A DNA stretch of 64,000 bases from Purshia tridentata (taxonomy: Eukaryota; Streptophyta; Magnoliopsida; Rosales; Rosaceae), in contig QANT01003962.1 in the NCBI GenBank assembly GCA_003254885.1, positions 1-64,000 on the forward strand. The letters run 5' to 3'. Each line of letters opens with the position of its first letter. Positions within the stretch are counted from its first letter, which is position 1. This document shows, piece by piece, positions 46,309 through 58,200 of this stretch. Made by a program: the position numbers and the translations under genes. The notes under the pieces were generated by a model. It worked only from the letters and a program-made list of their open reading frames with translations. It did not search any database and was not told where the DNA came from.

Positions 46309-48001
46309 TTACAGATCCTGCACGCTCAAACCTACAAAATAAAAAATCAAAACAACATGGTTATAAACTAATAAGAAGAAAGTTCTCCAACTCAAAAGTC
46401 ATCTCAACAAAAACTCATTCAAGAGATTGTATAAGTGCGAGTACAAACAAGGGACATGGGACATATGGGTGCGGGTACATGGTTTCATCCAAAATTCAAT
46501 GACACAAATTAACAACAAAAGCTATACCTGGAGGGAGGGATTGCTTCAACTTGTCAGCTTTTTCATTATCAAACACGCAGAGTGTGTAAAGGTACTTTGA
46601 GCATCGGACCTTAAACTTGACTGCATCTTTGCTCCTCTTGATTTTGACAGAGCGTGCATCCTTCCTTCTCGCAGTTAGAAGAAAATCCTTAATCTCGTGG
46701 ATTTGCTTCGGCTGTTGTAAGAGAGACAAAGTATAGACATTATATGCATTCTCAAATTTAAGTCTGAAGAATGATTGGATGGTCACATGTTTTAACATCA
46801 ATTATCCATCACTTGAAACAAAATTATTACAGATTATTAGTGTGTCAATGAACTTCTTAGCAGAATTGATAAAACTATATTAACAGAAAAATACAAGAAC
46901 AATGGGTAAAACACCAGCAAAAGGTAATACACAAACCACTGCCAGACATGCTTCATATAAAACAGATTCAAACTACATATCCAACTGTTACCATAATGTT
47001 TAGAAAAAAAGATGAGAAGTGCAATATTCTGTGACTTTTGAAAGCCAACATACACCTAGTATATTATCCTCTGGTCCAAGTCATATAAATACAAATAGTA
47101 TCTTTTTTCAGAATCAGAGATCAAAGATCCAGCAATATGAAAACAACATGCACACCTGTTTAATATAAACTAGGAGCATTGGGAAAAATATATGGTCTGG
47201 AGCATTAAAAGCAAACATGAAACGGATCACACATTGTCATTATAGACAGTTCATTTCCAGACTCATAACTGCATGAACCACTGACTTTAGTCCTACTCCA
47301 AAAATATTATAATCTAACTAAGCTCCAATACACAAAACAAACCCAAAAATTTGAAGCCCATCTGATAATTTTTTTCTTTTTTTTTTCTGATTTTTCGTGA
47401 AGGAGAGGGGAGTACGTTGGAACAAACAAACAAACAAAGAGAAAATAGAAAAGGACTTGCATAAAATTAGAACTAAAAACTATTTAAAATTATTTTTAGT
47501 TTCTATTTTGAAATTTGTGTTCTCTTCTCTCTCCTCCATCTATTCTATCTATCACCTCCCAAAAAAATTAAGAATCTAAATACACAAATGCTCTCGAAAC
47601 TGATCAATATACACCACTCTTTAGGTACCCAAAGTTAAAAAATAAAATAAAATTACTTATAAAAACCTCATGAGGAAGAAAATTTTTTGCTCAAAATCTA
47701 CTACATGGTTTAGAAAGCTGAATGCAATACAGAGTACTACGTTTAGTTGGAATCAAACTAATACAAAAGCTCTAGGGTCAAGCAGTCATACAAACAAATA
47801 AACAAAATAATACTGAGACAAAATACAAAATCTAAGAAGATAAAAACAAAAAACAAAAAAACACACACACAATAACAACAGGTTGACAACCTATCTAAGA
47901 TCTCCATTCAATTTTTTTCTTAAAATTTCAGGAACCGAAAAAAATAGGGCGTATTTTGATCAAAGGAATATACAATAAATTAAGGAAGCAAGACGTACCA
48001 T
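46309..48001 (-). CDS. RPL38: 60S ribosomal protein L38, tandem copy 2
   Basis: Three coding exons: 48001-47999 (ATG only), 46711-46528, 46331-46309, giving 69 aa. The protein is the same as copy 1, but the stop is TAA instead of TGA and there are silent base changes in exon 2 (for example GACAGAGCG against GACGGAGCG). Splice sites match copy 1. Both copies look functional. Together with the conserved introns and promoter this indicates a recent segmental tandem duplication, or gene conversion, with selection on the protein. Confidence 0.93.
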
Positions 48002-48089
48002 TTTGCTTGTGTGGTCTTGAGGCTGCGAGTTCTCTGAGAAGGCCTTGGAGACTTAATTTGATATCGAAACGAGAATATATACGCTGAAG

Positions 48090-48210
48090 GGCTTCAACCC
48101 TAATTTAAATCTTTTTTGTTACCCATATTGTCCCTAGGGCTTTGATGTAATGGCCGACGGACAAAGGGCTCTGAATTCAGCCCATATTATGTACTATTAT
48201 TGGGCTCAAG
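48090..48210 (-). promoter_or_regulatory. RPL38 copy-2 promoter with telo-box and site II element
   Basis: AACCCTAA at 48096-48103 and TGGGCT at 48201-48206 repeat the copy-1 arrangement with the same spacing (about 100 bp). Confidence 0.6.
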
Positions 48211-48314
48211 TATTCTTTTTTTTTCTTTTTCTATCAGCTGGGCTCAAATAAGATTCAGACCCAAATAAATGAATCTGTAAATATTATTCAAATTACTTCT
48301 AAATATATCTAAGA

Positions 48315-49213
48315 ATTTAAAAATTCATTATCCCAACTTCTTTTTTTATTTGCTGAAATTCTCAATTTTACCAGCTCAATTTGTACTTATCAAAAATCAT
48401 TTAGATATAGGAATATATGAATACCCTTCTTATAACATATTTTCTAATATTTGTAGCTTTAAGCATTTTATTTTGTACCATTATGATATCATATGTACAT
48501 GTCAATTTAAGTGTGAATATTCGTACATAGTGCCGTGTGTTTGGTAGCCATTGTATAATTTGGTATCGAGCATTCAGACCTAGTTTGTCAGCATTTTGTC
48601 CAAAATTTTAAAAGTAAACCTTAACATAATAGCTCTACAAATATCAAGATATATATTTTAAAAAATAAGTAAATAAAGTAGCGACGAGCGTTGCAAAAAA
48701 GTGAGTTTGTTTTAAAAAACTTCACTAACTTCTCTACGTTGCCGAGCAATCGATAGTAGGTGTGAATGTGTGAACATATGAACATTGGCACCTGCATGGC
48801 TTTTGATGATATGTATATCATTCTTGCAATAATATGTGTATCTTTAAAATTTTCATTCCATACCTTCATATTTGTAGGCCTATTATATTAGTAATTTAGT
48901 TTTATATTTTACTTTTCTTGGTTGGTGAGTTATTAACTCATTATATCATATTTATACTTTTCTTAGGTTTTTTTTTGTTTTTTGGGTCAAAATACTTGGA
49001 AAGCTGAGTCAAGTAAGCGCTTAGTGAAAGTAAACTGTGAAATCTATAATCCAAACAGACTACCGATTAGTGAAAGTTGAGTCTGGTTCCAAAGGACCCA
49101 AACCCGAATTGAATGGATTGAGCTCTGTTGGCCTCTCAACCGTCCAATCGACTGACTTGCATCCTGGTTAGAAAGTTGGAAATCCAAAAAGCCTGAAAGC
49201 CAAAGCCATAGCC
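48315..49213. other. Intergenic region between RPL38 copy 2 and the release factor gene
   Basis: Divergent promoters share this ~0.9 kb AT-rich region. No gene seen. Confidence 0.5.
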
Positions 49214-52200
49214 ATGGAGGGTCATCTGAGACCTCCTTTATGCAGCTCAACAGCCATCTTATCTCCCAAACCTCCTCCAAACAGTAAACTACCACACTTA
49301 CCACACAAGCCCACTTCCTCTCCTCGTTTATGCTACACATTTGCTTTCTCTACAAACCTTTCAACCTCTTCTCGACTTTCTCCTCCTGGTGCGTTTCTTT
49401 GAAGCTTTCTAATTTGCGCACTTGTCATTTGGAGCTTTATGGGTATTCTATAATTTACGCGAGGCTATATTGCCTCAGTTCTATCTTTCCGTTTTCTGTG
49501 TATAGGATTTTATATTTATGTGCGGTGCAGGGAAGGAATTCCAAATTGCTTATGTAGTTGATGCTTGATTTTACTCAGTTCTATTTGCGACACCCGAGAG
49601 TCAAGTAAGCGCGGGGGTCAACGCTGAAGCAAGAGAATGGGCAATGCAAGGTCTGTTTTGAGTATTTTGAACTTTATGTTATGGTTGAGCATGTGCTTGA
49701 GAGTTGAGAGGTTCGGTTGACAATGCCTAAAGGCCCTGAACTCTATCTGTGCGGGCACATGTCTGTTTTGATGTTCAACGGGTGTGGTATTATATTGAGA
49801 TACTGTCTGCATATTTTGGAGCATGAAATTCCAACTTAAGTTGCAGTACCGCTGCTATGCGTTACCATGAAAGCATAATGCTTCTATATCACTTCTATGC
49901 CGCTTTTTACTTATTTTTTTATTCAAACGCAAACTGTGGCATGCAACCTGGAGTTTTGTCTAAGGATATTACTAAATGCATCTGCACATCAATCGGTTAC
50001 AGGGTTGTAATTTCTTTTTATCTCCCTCAGATTTCTATTTCTTAAGAAAAGATGTAGAAACTACCGCAGAGCGTGTTAAAGAGATAAGAGCCTCTGCCTG
50101 TCTGCAACAGTTAGAACAAGAACTTGCAGATTTGGAGTTGAAAGCATCTGATACCTCTTTTTGGGATGATCGAGCTAAGGCTCAAGAAAACCTTTTAGCC
50201 CTCACTGATGTCAAAGACAGGATAAAATTGCTTAATGAGTTCAAATCACAGGTCAATTCCCAAATTTCTTACTATTTGGAGTATTGTTTTCACATCATTT
50301 TTTTTTGGAGAGGGAGGGAGGGAGAGGGGGAGGGGGTGGGTGGTAATCATTTATGAACTGTGCAGTTTTGCTATGAAGAATTCATAGTTTTCTGTAAAAC
50401 TACTTACCCTTATGTTCAGACTTGTAATCAATGAACCAGCATGAAATTGGAAGGGGCAAAACTTCTTTTCACAATATAAACCAACATGACGTAAGGCTTT
50501 AAAGGTCTATTTCAAAGATAGGTTCCTATTCAATGAAAGCAAAAAAGCAATAGGGCCTCTGAAATTTGCAGTTAACGTCTGGTTTGGTGACGTTTTGCTT
50601 ATGATACCCTTGTAAAACTCTTTAAGGTCATGAATATGACTTAGTATGCTGAAATGCCATGTGCATACTCTCAGATAACTTAATGACATTGATTGGTGGG
50701 CACTTGAAAAGTTAGCTTATAGCCCACGTAAGTTGGCGGGGTGGGGTTGAGATGGATTTTTGGTTCCAAAATTTAAAAAAAAAAAGATAAAAAATGAAGA
50801 AAAGAATGTATTAATTTTTTACCTATGGTGCTTTACCGTGGAAAACATACTTCTTGCTGGGCTTGTATGGACATATGGAAATCTGAAATCCCTTAAGAAA
50901 GAGCATTTTTCTCAGGTTGCCTGTTCAAGATAATATATTTAAAGTTGTTAATCTGATGATTAAAATACATTGGATGCAGGTTGAAGATGCCGAAACAATA
51001 GTCAAGCTAACTGAAGAGATGGACTCCACAGATAATGGACTTCTTGAAGAGGCTGCCAGTATCATCAAGGAAGTGAACAAGGGATTGGATCGGTTTGAGT
51101 TAACTCAACTTCTTTCTGGGCCTTATGACAAAGAAGGTGCTGTTATCTTCATTACAGCTGGTGCTGGAGGCACTGATGCACAGGTAATTAGAATAATATG
51201 TGCAAGCAATAGCAAAAAATTCTTTTTATTCTTGTTAGTTTGATGGAAACGTTAGATTCTGTGAGATGCATTTATAGAGACCAGAACTGACCATTTCAAT
51301 CAAGCACAATGCATTTATGGCTATTTGGTTCATCCTTGGCCAAATTTAGCTTACTCCGGTTTGTTACCATTGTGAGAATACTGCATGGGGCTAGTATAGC
51401 TATGTTCAGCAATTACTGAATTTGTCATTAGCATCCACTGGATATCTTTGCCTGAACTTCTGCTTGGTTGTTTAGCAGTGGTGGGAGAATGACGTTTCTG
51501 ATGGTTGGTAAGTTAGGTGAAGTTCATTTTCATATGGGTATCCCCTGCATCCAAGTTGATGGTTAGCTTTGATAGTGATACGCCCTTAATTCACCAGAAG
51601 GACAGAGATGTTGTGAAGTCCTGCATGTAAAAGTTTATTACGGCTGCTCATTAGTCATGAGGGTTAGGTTATAGTTTATGTTGTTCTTGTATAAAAACTT
51701 TGATAATTTTCAGTGCAGGATTGGGCTGAAATGTTACTTAGGATGTATGTGAGGTGGGGAGAAAAGCAGAGATACAAGACACGAGTGGTTGAGAAATCCC
51801 CAGGAGAGGAAGCTGGAATTAAGTCAGCAACAATTGAAGTTGAAGGTCGTTATGCTTATGGATATTTGTCTGGGGAGAAAGGAACACACCGCATTGTTCG
51901 GCAGTCTCCTTTTAATGCCAAAGGTCTTCGCCAGGTATCTAAGAACGCTATGGGAAACTGTAAATTATTCAACATTAATTATAAAATACTAATTAAGAGG
52001 ACATAGTGCATTGCACAAGCGAGAGTTGACACCTGTCAAGATTGTTAAGTGGAACAGCCTTGGGTAATTTTGAGCCACCATACTGTTGGGAACAATAAGA
52101 AGGGACAAAGATGTTTTAGAGTTGAGATAAAAAGAATGGGAGAAAAGAAAAATGAAAATTAATTAGTTTTTCCTCTCTCTCTCTCTCGTACTTTCTCCCT

Positions 52201-53269
52201 CTCTCTTGGGAGGGGAGGGGGGGGGGGGGGCTTATGTTTTCACCACAAACACACACAGAGGGAGGGACAGTTCTCACATATATCTAATTGTATACGTATA
52301 TTCTAACTTAAAGTTCATGTAGACAAGCTTCTCTGGTGTTGACATCATGCCTCTTCTACCTGAGGAGTCATTGAAAGTTGAACTACCTGAAGAGGACCTG
52401 GAGATAAGTTTTTCGAGGGCAGGCGGGAAAGGAGGCCAGAATGTGAACAAAATTGAAAGTGCCGTCCGAATTACTCACATCCCTACTGGTGTTACTGTTC
52501 GCTGCACAGGTTTTTTTATCCCCATGATTCCTTTGTTAGTTTCACCATTGAAAGATATTTCTTTGTTCATTGCATCAAATTATTCCTTAATTTAGTCCAT
52601 TTATTTATTTAATCTTTGAATAAATATTTTAGTATCCATGATTTCAATTATCAACTTGTATTGTGGTTCATCTGATTGAAGACATCACCACATGGCTTGG
52701 ATAACATTCAATATGTGAAAATATTTGGCTGCTATCAGGGGGTTTACAATGTTGTATTTAGACACGTGATGTGACTTTTGGAGTTGTACATATCTTGTTC
52801 AAGTACTCAGTTGAGCTTGTTCTTGTTATTTTCGCAAGTGCACTTTTTTTTTTCTGATCCCACTCTTTCTCGGATAATATGCTGCCATTTTGGATTTGTG
52901 AATTTTTTTGATAAATGCCTGATGCAAGCCGTGTGATAAGCTCTTTTTGTTGACTACAATGCAGAGGAGAGATCTCAGCTTGCAAACAAAATCAAGGCTC
53001 TAAGCAGGTTGAAAGCAAAGTTGTTAGTGATAGCGGAGGAGCAACGGGCATCAGAAATTAAGCAAATACGAGGAGAGTCAGTGAAGGCCGAGTGGGGCCA
53101 ACAGATACGAAACTATGTGTTCCATCCATACAAACTTGTCAAGGATGTAAGGACAGGGTATGAGACATCAGATATCACTTCTGTAATGGACGGTGATTTG
53201 GAGCCTTACATTAAAGCTTACCTCAAACATAAATACACTATGAAAGTGGCTGCAAGTGTAGCTAATTAA
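49214..53269 (+). CDS. PRFB1: Plastid peptide chain release factor 2 (PrfB1/HCF109 type)
   Basis: Six exons: 49214-49388, 50031-50251, 50980-51183, 51719-51934, 52323-52509, 52965-53269, giving 435 aa. The first ~60 residues are rich in S, P and T with few acids ([20 protein letters not shown]), as in a chloroplast transit peptide. Then a helical domain 1 ([14 protein letters not shown]), [18 protein letters not shown], the stop-codon reading tripeptide SPF at 263-265 ([10 protein letters not shown]), and GGQ at 309-311 in [12 protein letters not shown], which triggers peptide release. SPF indicates an RF2 reading UGA (and UAA). Arabidopsis PrfB1 (HCF109) also stabilises UGA-containing plastid mRNAs. 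There is no sign of the bacterial RF2 autoregulatory frameshift. A mitochondrial address cannot be excluded. Confidence 0.9.
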
Positions 53270-54197
53270 AATTCAGCATGTAATTACATTTTTATGATCT
53301 AGTTCAGGTTGGGTTGGTACATGCTTAAATTGTATAATTGAATGTAGTATGAAGAGGTAGGCATATGGCTGATGTTTCATATTACTGTATGTAATATGTA
53401 TGTATATAAGCAAACGTTGTTTCAGCTATTGACAATTCCCAATACCCAATACCCAATCCAATGAAGATAAAGAAAGAAGGTTAAGGATCCAATTATTAAT
53501 GAATTGTCAAGCATTATAACTTCTCATTAGCGCTGGAAAAGTGGAAATGACAGATAACAATTTGCATGGACCAGTTTTTGGAAACTGATTTTAAACATTG
53601 TATACTGAAAGCTGAAATTAGATGTTTTTGAAACCGTTTTTTATTTGAATGAATTCATTGATAGAAAACTGAAGATGGAAAAGGTTGAGGGAGCTGATTC
53701 GACTTTAAGAGAGAAACTTGGCGGTGAAGTCTTTTGTCGGGGTCAGCGACGACGTTGAAATATGAAGAGTTGTACAGAGCCGAAGCAGCTTGTACTTGTC
53801 AGAACAATAACTCACACACATCATATCCTTCACTTTCAACTTTCAAGTTTTTAAGTAACTGGACGGGCCCACAAGAGCTTTCCCATTCTTTTCTTTGCAA
53901 TAATAAAATAAGAAATTAGGAAAGAAAAGAATCGAATTAAGTTTGGTTTCGTCATTCATTTACTCTCGGAAGCTACTTCCCCTGGAAGTAGTTATATATA
54001 CGATAATACGAATACAGTACTTATCGAATTCACGGGTCTGTCTATATAAATTCTGATATCATTTCTCTCATTTCTCTGCTACTCTTATTACAGTTTTTCA
54101 ATTCTCTAATCTTCTTCTCAGCAAATACATTCTCTGTGCTATTCTGCTTTCATTCGATCGCTCTCTGTGAATTTTTTGAATGTTGCAGGGAGAGGCT
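53270..54197 (+). promoter_or_regulatory. DCL2 upstream region
   Basis: No gene. CTATATAAATTC at about 54043-54053 is a TATA candidate, about 150 bp upstream of the DCL2 start. TGTTGCAG|GGAGAGGCTATG suggests an acceptor 9 bases before the start codon, so a 5'-leader intron is possible. Confidence 0.4.
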
Positions 54198-55168
54198 ATG
54201 GAACCAGCGAACATGGAGATCAACGAAACCGAACTATCTGCCGATGCTCTCCCATTTGCCAGAAGGTTACTTTTTTGCTTTTCTTCTTTTTGTTAAATCC
54301 ACTCCTTCATTGTTTGTTCGGTGAGAGATTTCTTTTGTTCTCATTATTTGCAGTTACCAGCTAGAAGCATTAGCGAAAGCCATTAAGCAGAACACAATAG
54401 TGTACTTGGAGACTGGCTCCGGCAAGACTCTCATTGCTATCATGCTTCTCCGAAGTTATGCCTATATGCTCCGCAAGCCTTCTCCCTTCATTGCCGTCTT
54501 CTTGGTTCCCCATGTTGTCTTGATTAAACAAGTATGCAACTAACAACTCCCTCTGTCTCTACACTCGCGCATCAACTTTTATAACTTCGACATTTTTCAT
54601 ATTTATGCCTGGATATATATGCATTGAAGTTCTTGTGTTTTCATGGGCTACATTACACTTCTTTTTCATTTTATCAATGCTGGATTAAAACGATATGGTT
54701 TAAGATTTTTCCAAATGGAAATGACATTTTTGGGGTTATAATTGTCCCATGGAAGTTGATGGCAGGGGTATGAGTTTTTGTCATTGTTAAAAATGGACTT
54801 CGAAGTTAAATTTAAAGGAAAACTTTTATATAAGTTTTAGCACTTAAAACTGTTGATTTTCAGTGAAAGCTGAAGTTGAAAAAATGTACTTGTTCTATGC
54901 AAGTAATTTAGGTTTAAGTTTAGAACTCGTAAACTTCTATCCCTAATATGTCATGGGTAATAGATTTTGGGATAACTTGTCGAAGCTAAGATTCTATGTT
55001 CATTCATTACTCTTATTCTTTCCGTATCTTATAATATTAGCAAGCTGAAGCTGTGAAAATGCACACTGACTTGGAAGTGGGTATGTATTGGGGAGATATG
55101 GGAGTTGACTTCTGGGACGGTGATATGTGGAAGCAACAAATAGAAAAATATGAGGTGGGAGTTTTGAT

Positions 55169-55203
<35 letters not shown>

Positions 55204-58200
55204 ATAAATTATGTAATTTGATTATATTTTATCCTAGAAATCTGCTGCGATTACTCAGTTAATTTGGACATTTCTTGTTTTCTCAATGTCAATATTCATG
55301 TTTTTCAGTTTTTGCGCTCTTGAAAACTGTTTCATGGCTAGAAGCCATCTGATGATTTCTAAATGGACTATGGCAGTCAAAAAAATCTTTGAAGGTGCAA
55401 GTTGCCATAACATGTTCCTGAATTTCTTAAAATGGCCAATTAAAAACACACAATGACAGTTCTATTACTTTTTCTTTTCTTCTTCGTGTTTTTACCATAA
55501 TCATCGTATATATTAAAATCTTTTGAAACTTTTGGTGGTTTATTCGTCCTTTTCTTATTAGTAGACAAAGTGGGTTCTCTTACAGTCTTACTTAGTAGTT
55601 GATAAAGTGGGTTCTCTTAATTATAGTATACATATGGCAGACAGTATGTTCTTTAACTTTTAGATTTATAATTACAGGTTCTTGTGATGACTCCTGCAAT
55701 ATTGCTTAGTACTTTGAGGCATAGCTTTTTCAAACTAAGGATGATAAAGGTTCTGATTATCGATGAATGCCATAATGCCAGGGGTAACCACCCATATGCA
55801 TGCATAATGAAGGTTAAGTAACTGAAAGTTATTGTTCCCTAGTTGTGTTGCTTCTTCATAATGAGATTGTTGCATGTACGGTGCATGTTTTTGTAATACT
55901 TGAAGGATTTGGACGATGTGCAGGAGTTCTTTCATCGTCAGTTACATTTTGGCTTATCTGATCTTCCAAGGATATTTGGAATGACTGCTTCCCCCATAAA
56001 AACAAAAGGTATATGCCTTAAGAATATTTTATATCATATTTATCAATGTTTATTAAATGCATATTCATTTTTTATTCTGTTTTTATTATGAATAATTTTT
56101 CTTTTGATGTAGGTGGAAAGTCAGAGTTATCCTATTGGAAAACAATTAATGAACTTGAGACCCTGATGAATTCAAAGGTTGATTCTGTTCATTTGATGTC
56201 TAGAACATGTAGAACTTTATTTCTAGCCATCTGCCATGTCCAACTTTATTTCTAACCTTCTCTTTCCTCTGCTTTGGGTTGGTGGTTCAAGGTGTATACG
56301 TGTGTTAATGAATCTGTGCTTGCTGAGTTTATACCACTATCGACTCCAAAGTTTAAATACTACAGCCAGAAGGAGATTCCATATGCCTTGTATGAATGTT
56401 TAACAAATCAGTTGAAGAATTTGAAAGAAAAGGTGTGTATTTTATGTAATGCATTATTAGAATTGTTGTTTTCTTTTCCATATGATGCTGGTAAAACTGA
56501 TTAAATGTTCTCGAGTTTTAATACTCATTCAAAGTTCGAATCTGTGTAAGGGAAAGAGGAAGGTCAAAAGGGAAATGAGTAGACGTTGAGGATCTGTGTA
56601 AGGAATTATTAGCATGGGAAAATGTGTTTTTTTTTTTTTTGGGCTGAAATTTTGCGTAAATCTCTGTTATTCAATACTTGAATGGATACTCATTTTCATA
56701 TTTTTTTCTTCCTTGGAAGTGTTGGACCATTATGTGCTTATAATGCTTGTGTCTTTGTCAAATAAAACAAAAAAGCAGATTTTCTTCTTTGAATTTGTTT
56801 TTTAATTTGGAAAGCAGTAGATTTTTTCTTTGAGGGTATTGAAAATTGGTTTACTGCTCCTCAGCATGAACTGTCACTTGAAACTTTGGACCTCAGTAAA
56901 TCTACATCAGGATCCATAAGCAGAAAGATAATGAAGTTTTCTTCAGCTTTAGCATTTTGTTTGGAAGAACTTGGTGTTTGGCTGGCTTCACAGGTATGTA
57001 ATCAATGTCCTTGTCTTTGTTCTAGTTGTCTCTGAAATGGCATAACAGAAATAATTGGATTTCCATTTGAGAAACAGGCGGCTTGGTCTTTTTCAAAAAT
57101 AGAAACTGACTTGTTTTCATGGGAGAAACTGGATGTGTTGGGTGAGACCATTGTTAGAAATTTCAGTTTCGAAGCCTACCAGGCGTTTGCATCTTTTCTA
57201 CCATCTGGTACGACTTTAACTCATCCGAGTACTGCTGTAGATTTTGATTTGTTATTGTTGCTTACAGTGTTTCTTTTTTCCATTTTCTTTTTCACCTTTC
57301 ACTTAGATCCAAAGTGGACTATTGCTGATGTTACATACATGATGAATGAGGGGTTTCTAACTTCCAAAGTTGTCTGTCTCATTCAATTACTTCTTGAATA
57401 CAGGTTGGTTTGTCCTGAATGACCATTTTATGTTTGTGTATAAGTGTAGAATAGTTTGGAGTGTCCTGGATGTGTCAAGGTCAATACACAAGTTTATTAT
57501 TTGCTTTTGGTTTCCTATTTTGGGCTGCATTGCTCATTCTTTTTTCAGTAATTCAATTGCCAGATGCTCACAGATTCACATGTATAATATATAGTTATAT
57601 TATATTATATTTTCTGCTCCCGAGTAGAACATTAGATGTAATGAATTTTTTATAATTAAAACACAGGAGCTTAAAGGATCTGAGATGTATAGTTTTTGTC
57701 CAAAGGGTCATCACAGCTGTTGTCATTGAATCTTTATTAAGTGAATTTCTTACCAAACACAATGGCTGGAAGACGAAGTACATTGCTGGAAATAACAGTG
57801 GGGTGCAGTCCCAAACCAGAAAAAAGCAGAATGAGATTGTTGAAGAATTTCGTAATGGCATGGTATGCTTACTTTTGTCCTTTTCTGAGTCTCAATCCCC
57901 TGTCTCTTACCAATTGCCATGTTTGACCTTGAAAATGTATATGTTTCAGGTGAACATCATTGTTGCGACATCAATTCTTGAAGAGGGTTTAGATGTTCAA
58001 AGCTGCAATTTGGTTATTAGATTCGACCCTTCTTCCACTGTTTGTAGTTTTATACAGTCTCGAGGTCGTGCAAGGATGCAAAACTCGGATTATGTATTAA
58101 TGGTGAAGAGGTAATTGTTCTATTTGTCTTCATTTCACAGAAAACCTCTCAAATTTATTTGTTTGGGGCATGGCTTTGAAAAGTCTCTGAAACTAATGTC

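Larger units (their letters stand above)
45756..48314. repeat. RPL38 tandem duplication unit 2
   Basis: Direct-repeat partner of 42979-45752, beginning AAATTTATTCTTGAC and ending AATATATCTAAGAA. It includes a full RPL38 gene and promoter. Confidence 0.85.
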
